Of a stretch of 35,717 nucleotides of DNA, positions 17,096-24,108 are shown one piece after another. The notes beneath the pieces are model-generated. The model did not search any database, was not told where the DNA came from, and saw only the letters and a program-made list of their open reading frames with translations. The DNA is from Bacteroidales bacterium (GTDB lineage Bacteria; Bacteroidota; Bacteroidia; Bacteroidales; JAFGUD01), in contig JAFGXO010000062.1 of assembly GCA_016936595.1 (NCBI GenBank), forward strand, positions 1 to 35,717. The letters run 5' to 3'. The position numbers were made by a program, and so were the translations under genes. Each line of letters opens with the position of its first letter. The stretch's first letter is position 1.

Positions 17096-17610
17096 AGTTT
17101 GTAAAAATCGTTTTTAAAAATTCTAAAGTGATGGATATCTACATATTGTCCTGCTTTAAATGCTGCTTTTTCAATTATTGCTTCTTTTTCAAAACCATTT
17201 TTTAATAAAACTTTCATTGAGCCAACGTTGTAATGATACACTCTTGCACAAATTTTTTCAATTTGGGTAAAAGTTTCAAATGTGTATTCTAAAATTAGTT
17301 TAACTGCCTGTGTTCCAAAGCCTTTATTCCAGTATGGTTCTGCTATCCAGTATCCAATTTCTGCGTTTTTAAAATAAATGTTTTCTTTTGGAGATGTTGT
17401 CATTATTCCTGCAAATTTATTTTCAACAGAAATTTTAAATGTCTGAAGAGGGTTTTGTTTTGAAACTTCTTTAATAAATTCTATTGCATGCTCTTTTTTG
17501 TAAGGATGGGGAAATCCGTTGGAAACATTAAGCCAAATTTTTTTGTTATTTGCATACTCCGCTATCTTGTTAACATCTTTTTGTTCAAGTTTTTTTATTT
17601 GAATATTCAT
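17092..17610 (-). CDS. RimJ/RimL-type GNAT N-acetyltransferase
   Basis: A 172-aa GNAT protein of the Acetyltransf_3 group. It has the N-terminal IQIKKLEQKDVNKIAEYANN, the central motif AEIGYWIAEPYWNKGFGTQAV (acetyl-CoA pyrophosphate loop) and ARVYHYNVGSMKVLLKNGFEKE, which is highly typical of RimJ/L proteins. It probably acetylates a protein N-terminus, an amine-bearing small molecule or an antibiotic; the substrate is open. I start it at the ATG at 17610 rather than at 17637, because the upstream codons overlap the terminator of the receptor gene and family members start close to the first strand. The gene is alone on its strand. Confidence 0.85.
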   Translation of the reverse strand: MNIQIKKLEQKDVNKIAEYANNKKIWLNVSNGFPHPYKKEHAIEFIKEVSKQNPLQTFKISVENKFAGIMTTSPKENIYFKNAEIGYWIAEPYWNKGFGTQAVKLILEYTFETFTQIEKICARVYHYNVGSMKVLLKNGFEKEAIIEKAAFKAGQYVDIHHFRIFKNDFYKL

Positions 17611-17636
17611 GGGGTTAGTTTTTGAGTAAAAATACA

Positions 17637-17668
17637 AAACTCTATCTACTTTTAAATAGATAGAGTTT
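17637..17668 (-). terminator. rho-independent terminator after the TonB receptor gene
   Basis: A perfect 12-bp stem pairs 17637-17648 with 17657-17668 around an 8-nt loop. It begins 7 nt past the receptor stop. On the minus strand it is followed by TTTTGTATTTTT. The stem core is the same as in the terminator near 32.55 kb. Confidence 0.78.
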
Positions 17669-17675
17669 AATATTT

Positions 17676-20048
17676 TTAAAGTTTAATCATCAACCCTAAT
17701 GTAGGTAAAACTGTGCCCGAAATTGAAGGAATTTCTTCAAGAATGTATCGTGTTCCGTCAGCAGTTGTTGCAAAACTGCCGTCAGGATTTTTTTGGCGTA
17801 TTACGTAAGGTTGAGAGTCGCTTTTAAAGTTGTATGCGTTTTGTATATCAACATAAATCATCAAAGTCCATTTGTCAAAAAAGAAATTTTTGTCAACTCT
17901 AATGTCAAGTTGATGAAAAGGTTTAAAACGTTCTCCGTTAAGTTTTGTGTAATCTAAATATGGTTGTCCGTTTGCATTCCAAGCAGGTATAATTGCCGAG
18001 TAATCTAAGTCGTATGGGGTATAAGGTAAACCACCCACAAAACGCCATTTAAAACCGGCTCTCCAGTTGTTTTTAAAATCTTTACTTCCTGTTATTGTAA
18101 GCAAATGTTTGCTGTCCCACGATGAAGGAATTAATGTTCCGTTAATGTCGGTAAATTCGCTTCTAACAAAGGTATATGATGCAATGAGGTTGAATTTTTG
18201 TAATTTTACTCTATTTAAAACTTCAAACCCCACAGCTCTTCCGGTGCCGGTAGAAATAACGGGAACTGCACCTGAAATGCTGCTGTAACCGGCTCCGCTG
18301 TTTGCAATACTGCTTCCTGTTAATGTATCAATCGGATAGTTGAAATAATCTTTGTAAAAGCCTTCAACAGATAATAATATTGTTTGATTTATTTTTGTTT
18401 CAACTCCTAAATTTACTTGATTATTTCCTATATACGAAATATTTTTGTTCAATAATTCTCCATCAACGTTTCTGTATCCTAAAGTAGTGTAAGCCGGTAA
18501 TTGAAAATATCTTCCCGATCCTGCGTTTATTGAAATTTTATCGTTTACAGAATATGACAAAGCTACTCTTGGTGATAGTTGTTTGGCTAAATTTGACATG
18601 TTGTCGGAAAAATTATTTGCATCGGTTCTTAATCCTACAGAAACTAAAAGTTTTTGATTGAAAATGTTTCTCGAAATTTGTCCAAATGTGCCATACTTGA
18701 AAAAATCAATTTTAGAATTGTAATCAATATCTAATTGTTGGTTGTTTATATAAACTTGTTGAAAAGTTGAATTGTTATATTTAACAAATTCAGTATTTAC
18801 TCCAAAATTTATTTTAAATCCTGCTTTTCGTAAATTTAATTCATATCTAAATTTGTTTTCAACTTCTTGAGAATTATAGTCAAATATTTTAGTAAGGCTT
18901 TCATTATTGTCAGGATATTTGAAGAAAGAATTATCTAACATGTTTCTGCTTAACACAAAAGATTGTGAGCCGCTACCGAAAAAGTTTTTATAGATTGCTC
19001 CAACTACATAACTCCATTGGTTATTAATAGGTATTTGTGTTAAAATATATTCTTGCGAAGGATCAGGATCATCAATGCCTGTGTTTAAAACTAAATTATC
19101 TAAAGCTCCTAAACTTATAATAGTTAGTGTATTACGAGTGTTAAAGCTTGTTTTTACTTTAAATTGATAATCGTTAAAAGTAGGCAAAAAAGGAAGTCCT
19201 ATTGCCGAAAAAAGAAATTGCAAATAACTTCTACGTACAGAAAATATATAAGATGTTTTTTCGCCCAAAGGACCATCTAATGTTAAGGCTGTTTCGCTTG
19301 CTCCAAGGGTTGCTTGCAGACTTAATTTGTCCATGTTTCCCTCTTTTTGTTTAAAATCAAAAATCCCACTAAGCGCATTACCTCTATCTGCAGGAAAAGA
19401 ACCTGAATAATAATTTACCGATTCAATAAAATCAGCGTTTATTATGCCTACCGGACCGCCTGATGCCCCTTGTGTAGCAAAATGGTTTAATACCGGAATT
19501 TCTATTCCGTCTAAAAAAAATCTGCTCTCGCTCGGACCACCACCTCTTACTATAACATCGTTACGAAATGCCGGAGTGCTTCCTACTCCCGGAAATGACT
19601 GAATAACTCTTGAAATGTCACGGTTGCTGCCTGGATTGCTTTCAATTTCTTTTATTCCTATTCGTTGCATTGATATTGGCGATTCTTCGTCTTTTTGGAA
19701 CGGGTCTGTTGTTATTACTACTTGATCAACCTGAAAATCTGTTGGTTGCATTTTAATTTCTACATAAGGAATTTTATTGTTGCTTACAAGAATATCTTGA
19801 CTTAAAGTAGTTGTATAACCGATATAAACAACTCTAAATTTAACATACCCTGGTTCTAATCCTGTAAAAATAAAATTTCCGTCAAGGTCAGATGTTGAAT
19901 AAATTTGGGTGCCGTCAAGTATAACGTTTGCAAATGGAATTGGCTCATTTGTTGATGCGTCAATAATTTTTCCTTTAACTTGACCATTTTGTGCTTGTAA
20001 TGCCGCAAATAAAAACATTACTATTAGTGAAATATATATTTTTTTCAT
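17676..20048 (-). CDS. TonB-dependent outer-membrane receptor
   Basis: A 790-aa outer-membrane receptor. It has a signal peptide (1-19, ending LQAQ) and a carboxypeptidase-regulatory-like domain (about 22-100; GKIIDASTNEPIPFANVIL, SDLDGNFIFTGL). A plug domain follows at about 115-235 (SFPGVGSTPAFRNDVIVRGG, SRFFLDGIEIP). The rest is a 22-strand-type barrel ending in GTVLPTLGLMIKL with a terminal aromatic/aliphatic pattern. It imports a substrate using TonB energy. No SusD partner is adjacent, so a siderophore, metal complex or small organic ligand is more likely than a large glycan, but this is inference. It lies 19 nt downstream of a lipoprotein gene on the same strand, making a two-gene uptake operon bounded by a promoter and a terminator. 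Confidence 0.94.
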   Translation of the reverse strand: MKKIYISLIVMFLFAALQAQNGQVKGKIIDASTNEPIPFANVILDGTQIYSTSDLDGNFIFTGLEPGYVKFRVVYIGYTTTLSQDILVSNNKIPYVEIKMQPTDFQVDQVVITTDPFQKDEESPISMQRIGIKEIESNPGSNRDISRVIQSFPGVGSTPAFRNDVIVRGGGPSESRFFLDGIEIPVLNHFATQGASGGPVGIINADFIESVNYYSGSFPADRGNALSGIFDFKQKEGNMDKLSLQATLGASETALTLDGPLGEKTSYIFSVRRSYLQFLFSAIGLPFLPTFNDYQFKVKTSFNTRNTLTIISLGALDNLVLNTGIDDPDPSQEYILTQIPINNQWSYVVGAIYKNFFGSGSQSFVLSRNMLDNSFFKYPDNNESLTKIFDYNSQEVENKFRYELNLRKAGFKINFGVNTEFVKYNNSTFQQVYINNQQLDIDYNSKIDFFKYGTFGQISRNIFNQKLLVSVGLRTDANNFSDNMSNLAKQLSPRVALSYSVNDKISINAGSGRYFQLPAYTTLGYRNVDGELLNKNISYIGNNQVNLGVETKINQTILLSVEGFYKDYFNYPIDTLTGSSIANSGAGYSSISGAVPVISTGTGRAVGFEVLNRVKLQKFNLIASYTFVRSEFTDINGTLIPSSWDSKHLLTITGSKDFKNNWRAGFKWRFVGGLPYTPYDLDYSAIIPAWNANGQPYLDYTKLNGERFKPFHQLDIRVDKNFFFDKWTLMIYVDIQNAYNFKSDSQPYVIRQKNPDGSFATTADGTRYILEEIPSISGTVLPTLGLMIKL

Positions 20049-20067
20049 CGATTTTGATTTATATGGT

Positions 20068-20811
20068 TTATTGCTCTATTGTAATTTTAATACTTTCAAA
20101 AATATTTTTTGCAGTTGTTAGTGTGCTTAAATCTGTGTTTAATTTCCCTGTTTCACCTTTGGGATCTCCATGTCCGATTGGATTCAAAAAATAAATACTA
20201 TCTTCATCGTTAATTGTAACAGCATATATAATAGACGGTTGTGCAGAATGTTTATATGCGTCGTTGTCAGGGTATTTGTTATTTGTCCAATAACTATTCC
20301 AATCCCATGTTTGATTTACTTCCAGATAAATAATATATTTTTTGTTTGAATTGTCTGTTTTTGTTGTAAAAGCAAAATCTCCGATAGGAGTAGCACCGGA
20401 ATAACCGTCGATATACGGATTGTCAGTGGTTGGAACATATCCATTATTTTTTATTTCGCCCTTTTTAAACGTCCAATAAGGTAACGCTGCCGGTTGATAT
20501 GAAGCTCCGGGTTTATCTAACCACATCGAATCTCCAACCATTTGATGTCCAAAAACTCCTTTTGCATAAGATTCTGTAATAAATAATGTTTTTAAAAAAT
20601 TACCTTGTAAATCTTCTTGCCAAATAACAAATGTAGGGTGATTAAATCCTTTGCCTTTTGTTACTTGTAGTTCAATTTTTTGTCCGTCACTTAGTACATT
20701 ATAACTAACAGAATCAGTAATGTTAACAAATTTAATTTGATTTTTGCTTGCATTACAGCCCCATAATATTGATATTATTGTTAGGCTTATTAAAAATATT
20801 GATTTTTTCAT
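20068..20811 (-). CDS. DUF2271-like lipoprotein encoded with the TonB receptor
   Basis: A 247-aa probable lipoprotein: signal peptide with lipobox-like ILWGC, lipid Cys19. Residues about 45-85 (FVIWQEDLQGNFLKTLFITE) and the later TKTDNSNKKYIIYLEVNQTWDWN fit my recollection of the DUF2271 pattern, a beta-sandwich-like periplasmic domain often found near iron or thiamine-type uptake and flavin-transfer genes. The assignment to that family is not certain. It is the first gene of the operon with the receptor, so a role in binding or handling the same ligand is likely. A -7 element lies 27 nt upstream of the ATG. Confidence 0.75.
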   Translation of the reverse strand: MKKSIFLISLTIISILWGCNASKNQIKFVNITDSVSYNVLSDGQKIELQVTKGKGFNHPTFVIWQEDLQGNFLKTLFITESYAKGVFGHQMVGDSMWLDKPGASYQPAALPYWTFKKGEIKNNGYVPTTDNPYIDGYSGATPIGDFAFTTKTDNSNKKYIIYLEVNQTWDWNSYWTNNKYPDNDAYKHSAQPSIIYAVTINDEDSIYFLNPIGHGDPKGETGKLNTDLSTLTTAKNIFESIKITIEQ

Positions 20812-20838
20812 TATGCTACGTTTTTAAATTATATTTTG

Positions 20839-20846
20839 CAAAAATA
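20839..20846 (-). promoter_or_regulatory. -7 promoter element of the lipoprotein/TonB receptor operon
   Basis: Minus-strand TATTTTTG matches TAnnTTTG and ends 27 nt before the lipoprotein ATG. No operator-like palindrome is evident. Confidence 0.5.
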
Positions 20847-20873
20847 ATACGATTTCGTAATAAATCAAATTTT

Positions 20874-20904
20874 TTTGATTTTTTTTGCATTTTTTTTACT
20901 TTTA
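20874..20904 (+). promoter_or_regulatory. probable promoter of the PNPOx-like gene and array
   Basis: TTTG (20874-20877) and TACTTTTA (20897-20904) are 19 nt apart. The -7 element differs from TAnnTTTG only at the last base. It ends 20 nt before the ATG at 20925. Confidence 0.45.
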
Positions 20905-20924
20905 CATCAAATAAAATAATCGAA

Positions 20925-21410
20925 ATGAGTTTACCCAACAACGCAATAATTAGGTTTAAAAGCCAAGAACGCATAGAGGAGATTATAAATAAATGCAGTG
21001 TTTGTAATATCGCAATGGTTGATGATGGAAAACCTTATATTGTTTCAATGAATTTTGGATACGGCAAAAAAATTGTATATTTGCATAGTGATAAGAGTGG
21101 TCATAAAATTGATGTTTTAAAGCAAAATAACAATGTTTGTATAATGTTTTATGCAGATACAGATGTTTTTGCGAGAGATGAACATATTGGGTGTTCTTGG
21201 AGAATGCGTTATAAGAGCGTAATTATTAACGGAAAATTGGAATTTATTGAGGATTTTGATCAAAAAAAAGAAGCATTGGATATTATGATGCGTAATTATA
21301 CGGATATTGATATTCGATATTCAAAACCTGCGATAGATAATGTTCTTGTTATGAAAGTTCCTGTTGAAACATGGAGTGGTAGATCGTTTGAATATCCTAA
21401 TAATTTATAA
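20925..21410 (+). CDS. pyridoxamine 5'-phosphate oxidase-like (NimA-like) flavoprotein
   Basis: A 161-aa protein of the PNPOx-like split-barrel group. The N-terminus runs into IEEIINKCSVCNIAMVDDGKPYIVSM. It is followed by FGYGKKIVYLHSDKSGHKIDVL and NVCIMFYADTD, the usual FMN-binding barrel strands of NimA-type proteins. It ends with VLVMKVPVETWSGRSFEYP. Members reduce nitroimidazoles or bind FMN/heme with poorly known physiological roles. The open frame runs upstream to 20748, but the ATG at 20925 matches family starts and lies just downstream of the promoter. The five-paralog array begins 20 nt after its stop, so it may be the lead gene of that transcript. Confidence 0.85.
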   Translation: MSLPNNAIIRFKSQERIEEIINKCSVCNIAMVDDGKPYIVSMNFGYGKKIVYLHSDKSGHKIDVLKQNNNVCIMFYADTDVFARDEHIGCSWRMRYKSVIINGKLEFIEDFDQKKEALDIMMRNYTDIDIRYSKPAIDNVLVMKVPVETWSGRSFEYPNNL

Positions 21411-21430
21411 AAATTACAAATTATAAAAAC

Positions 21431-21838
21431 ATGAAAAATATAATTAAAAATGAATCGTTTGAGGTAAATTTTTTATCTGATACAAAAACTATAATATGCT
21501 CTGCAATAGAACCTTATATTTTAGATGAAGTATTTAAATTTACTTTTTCTGAAATATCTGAATTTGTTGAAGTTAATGATGTTCAAAAATTTGTTTTTGA
21601 TAAATCTAAACTCACCGTTTTTAATCAAGAATCTATGGTATGGTATCATGTAGACTGGAAACGAAAAATGCTTAATTTTGGGTTAAAAAAACATTATAAA
21701 ATTTTGCCCGCAGATAATATCTTTAAATTTAGTGTTGAAATGGGAAAGAAAAGAATTGCCGCTGAAAATCCTGATTTTAATTTTAACGATTTTGATATTA
21801 GATATTTTGACACAGTTGAAGAGGCTTTGAATGCTTAA
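21431..21838 (+). CDS. divergent first member of the small-protein array
   Basis: A 135-aa cytosolic protein with no signal or membrane segment. It shares layout with the next four genes: an N-terminal strand pair, a central helix, a strand ending in a DK/D turn, a tryptophan-containing helix start (WYHVDWKRKM, matching the DRKWFQ position), a further strand, and a C-terminal YFDTVEEALNA that parallels their EAL-W ending. It lacks their DRKWFQ and DPFKKYYMN motifs, so it is a distant paralog or a different branch of the same fold. A SpoIIAA/STAS-like fold is my guess. The gene lies 20 nt after the PNPOx-like gene and 42 nt before the next array member. Confidence 0.72.
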   Translation: MKNIIKNESFEVNFLSDTKTIICSAIEPYILDEVFKFTFSEISEFVEVNDVQKFVFDKSKLTVFNQESMVWYHVDWKRKMLNFGLKKHYKILPADNIFKFSVEMGKKRIAAENPDFNFNDFDIRYFDTVEEALNA

Positions 21839-21843
21839 TTTAT

Positions 21844-21874
21844 AATAATCATTTTGATTATTTGCTGATTTTTT
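21844..21874 (+). terminator. weak intercistronic hairpin between array genes 1 and 2
   Basis: An 8-bp perfect stem pairs 21844-21851 with 21855-21862 around TTT. A T-run follows at 21868-21874. The stem is A/T-rich, so at most it attenuates transcription into the four close paralogs. Confidence 0.25.
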
Positions 21875-21880
21875 TAGTTT

Positions 21881-22303
21881 ATGGAAAAAATAATTGTACT
21901 TGATAATGAATATTCCGAAGCGTCTTATTCTGTTGATATTAAGTTAGCTATGGTCAAATGGAAGGATATTAAAACAATTCCTTCAGAAAAATATAGAGAA
22001 GCTTTTTCACAACTACTGACTTATACTGAAAATGTAATTGTTATTAATTTTATTTCTGATGCTCGATTAGCTGGCGTTGTTAGTCCTGCCGACAGAAAAT
22101 GGTTTCAGGAATTTGCTGTGCCTTGGGCAGCAAAGAACGGATTAAAACATGCAGCTATTGTTGTTAAAAGAGATCCTTTTAAAAAATATTATATGAATGC
22201 AATTTTACGTTTTGTAAACCGACATGCTGATTATGATGTTAAATTGTTTTATGATTACGATGAAGCTTTAAAATGGTTGTTGAGTTTTAATGATTATCAG
22301 TAA
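21881..22303 (+). CDS. array paralog A, possible STAS/SpoIIAA-like protein
   Basis: A 140-aa soluble protein of unknown function. The shared array motifs are DRKWFQ at 71-76, NGLKHAAIVVK at 86-96, DPFKKYYMN at 98-106 and a C-terminal YDEALKWLLSF. Alternating strands and helices plus the closing EAL helix suggest a STAS/SEC14 (SpoIIAA-like) alpha/beta fold. I see no conserved Ser in a clear phosphorylation context. By hand count it is about 63% identical, without gaps, to the third close paralog at 22765. All four close copies appear intact, so none is an obvious pseudogene. It is transcribed with its neighbours. Confidence 0.78.
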   Translation: MEKIIVLDNEYSEASYSVDIKLAMVKWKDIKTIPSEKYREAFSQLLTYTENVIVINFISDARLAGVVSPADRKWFQEFAVPWAAKNGLKHAAIVVKRDPFKKYYMNAILRFVNRHADYDVKLFYDYDEALKWLLSFNDYQ

Positions 22304-22343
22304 TATACGTTTTGCTTTTTTTTAAATTAATAAAGGACTGTTT

Positions 22344-22760
22344 ATGAAAAGAGAAACATTAATAAATGATGAGTATTTTGAGACTTCTTTTTTTGTTGAG
22401 TACAAATTAACACAAGTTGTTTGGAAACAAATTCATACTCCTTCAAAAAAATATAGGCTTGCAATACAGTCTCTTTTAGATTTTGCTGATACTAATGAAG
22501 TGGTTAGTTTTTTATCTGATGCAAGATTGAGTGGAGCAACAGACCCTGATGATAGAAAATGGTTTCAGGAGTTGATACCTTCTGCTACTGAAAAAGGTCT
22601 AAAATATGTAGCTGTTGTGATAAAACAAGATCCCTTTAAAAAATATTATATGAATAGTATTTTAAAAGTAGTAAATCGAAAAGCACCTTATGAAATGAAG
22701 ATTTTTTATAATTACGAAGAAGCCTTTAGTTGGCTAATCAATTACAACAACCAAAAATAA
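22344..22760 (+). CDS. array paralog B, possible STAS/SpoIIAA-like protein
   Basis: A 138-aa protein paralogous to the flanking genes. DRKWFQ is at 70-75, EKGLKYVAVVIK at 83-94, DPFKKYYMN at 96-104 and NYEEAFSWLINY at the end. It is two residues shorter than copies A and C around position 31 (HTPSKKYR instead of the IPSEKYRE type). An AAAGGA Shine-Dalgarno-like stretch lies at 22332-22337, 6 nt before the ATG. Only 4 nt separate its stop from the next start. Confidence 0.78.
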   Translation: MKRETLINDEYFETSFFVEYKLTQVVWKQIHTPSKKYRLAIQSLLDFADTNEVVSFLSDARLSGATDPDDRKWFQELIPSATEKGLKYVAVVIKQDPFKKYYMNSILKVVNRKAPYEMKIFYNYEEAFSWLINYNNQK

Positions 22761-22764
22761 AAAC

Positions 22765-23187
22765 ATGGAGAAAGTTATTGTATTGGAAAATGAATTTGTT
22801 GAAACTTCTTATGTTGCTCAGTATAAATTAGCTCAAGTGATATGGAAAAAGTTTTTGGCAATTCCGTCCGAAAAATATCGAGAAGCTTTTCTTTCAATTC
22901 TTGATTATACTGAAAATGTGCCTGTCATTAATTATTTAGCCGATACAACTTTAGCTGGGGTTATTAATCCTGATGATCGAAAATGGTTTCAGAACTATGG
23001 AATTGTTAGAGCAGAAAAAAACGGACTAAAACATGCTGCAATTGTAATAAAAAAAGATCCGTTTAAAAAGTATTATATGAATACAATATTAAAAATTGTT
23101 ATGGTAAAAGCTTCTTATGATATGAAAATTTTTTATTCTTACGAAGAAGCTTTAAATAGACTTTTATCTTTTAATGATTTTGAATAA
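22765..23187 (+). CDS. array paralog C, possible STAS/SpoIIAA-like protein
   Basis: A 140-aa protein, the copy closest in length and sequence to copy A. DRKWFQ is at 71-76, NGLKHAAIVIK at 86-96, DPFKKYYMN at 98-106 and YEEALNRLLSFND at the end. The segment where the others have VNRKA reads VMVKA here, and the W of the C-terminal EALxW is replaced by R. It follows copy B by 4 nt, and its stop overlaps the next start as TAATG, indicating translational coupling. Confidence 0.78.
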   Translation: MEKVIVLENEFVETSYVAQYKLAQVIWKKFLAIPSEKYREAFLSILDYTENVPVINYLADTTLAGVINPDDRKWFQNYGIVRAEKNGLKHAAIVIKKDPFKKYYMNTILKIVMVKASYDMKIFYSYEEALNRLLSFNDFE

Positions 23188-23603
23188 TGGAAAAAATAAT
23201 ATTAATTAATACTAATTACGTTGAAACTTCTTATTTGCCAGAATATAAGATTGCACATATTTTTTGGAAATCAAAAATAATTACATCTACGATTTATAGA
23301 GAGGCAATAAGCTCGTTATTAGATTATAGTGAAAATAATTTAGTTTTGTATTTTTTGTCAGATGGTAGTGAGGGTGGAGCAATAAATCCGGAAGACAGAA
23401 AATGGTTTCAGGATTATGTTGTGAAAAAAGCAGACGAAAAAGGGCTTAAAAAAGCTGCTGTTGTTATAAAAAAAGACCATCCGTTTAAAAAATATTACAT
23501 GAATGCAATTTTAAGAGCTGTAAATAGGAAAGTTTCTTTTAGTATGAAGATTTTTTATGTTTACGATGAGGCTTTAAATTGGATTGTAAAAGATGACAAC
23601 TAA
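23187..23603 (+). CDS. array paralog D, possible STAS/SpoIIAA-like protein
   Basis: A 138-aa protein and the last array member. DRKWFQ is at 70-75 and EKGLKKAAVVIK at 83-94. The next motif carries an extra His (DHPFKKYYMN), the only insertion among the four. The usual SDARL turn is SDGSE. The end is YDEALNWIVKDDN. It starts within the stop of copy C (TAATG). It is followed by a gene-poor region of about 500 nt. Confidence 0.78.
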   Translation: MEKIILINTNYVETSYLPEYKIAHIFWKSKIITSTIYREAISSLLDYSENNLVLYFLSDGSEGGAINPEDRKWFQDYVVKKADEKGLKKAAVVIKKDHPFKKYYMNAILRAVNRKVSFSMKIFYVYDEALNWIVKDDN

Positions 23604-23626
23604 AATTTTAAAAAATATTTTTCTAA

Positions 23627-24093
23627 CATTATACTTTTGATAAAAAATTAAATCCTTTAGCTTTAAATCCTAACTTTGCAAAAATAATTCTTGGAATTAT
23701 ATTGTTTGCAGGTTTTGTTTTGATTTTTATTGGAGTTGCAGCTTTATTAGTTGTAATTTATATTATTTGTAATAATTTTATGCATTCTGTTCAATTTTAG
23801 TTGTTTAATGAAATAATTTCTTTCGGTAAAAATTTATTCGTTTTGCATGCAACAGATAAAGATACGTTTTGTTTTCTGATAAAATAGTAGGATACATTGT
23901 TGTTTTTGTTTTGTTGTTTGTAGCTGCAAGTTTGTCTGTTAATATTAGTTCTCTTGGGTTTTAAATTGTTGATAAACTTGAATCGAAGTATTTAATGGAA
24001 AAGATCCGGATAGAATTTCAAAAATCAAAAACTGTTAGACCAAAGGAAGAAAAAACCTCAAGGTTGCCCGAACCCAATAATCATATTCAGTAA
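23627..24093 (+). pseudogene. probable decayed small membrane-protein sequence
   Basis: This stretch between array and transporter holds no normal gene but still looks protein-like. Frame 23627-23800 encodes 57 residues with a strong membrane helix (FAKIILGIILFAGFVLIFIG) but contains no ATG. Frame 23860-24093 encodes a second helix (YIVVFVLLFVAASLSVNISS), an in-frame TAA at 23962, and then a Lys/Pro-rich tail after an ATG at 23995 (MEKIRIEFQKSKTV, 32 aa). Missing starts, an internal stop and two hydrophobic blocks fit a broken gene for a 2-3-helix membrane protein. Chance helix-like translation of T-rich DNA remains possible. Confidence 0.35.
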
Positions 24094-24108
24094 TTGTTTT
24101 ATTAGAGC

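Noticed and set aside
20748-20924. Upstream extension of the PNPOx-like reading frame with hydrophobic translation
   Set aside because: It overlaps the opposite-strand lipoprotein start and both promoters; the family start is at 20925.
21431-23603. Five similar tandem genes as a possible CRISPR or DNA-level repeat array
   Set aside because: The similarity is at protein level over full coding lengths, with no short identical repeats and spacers.
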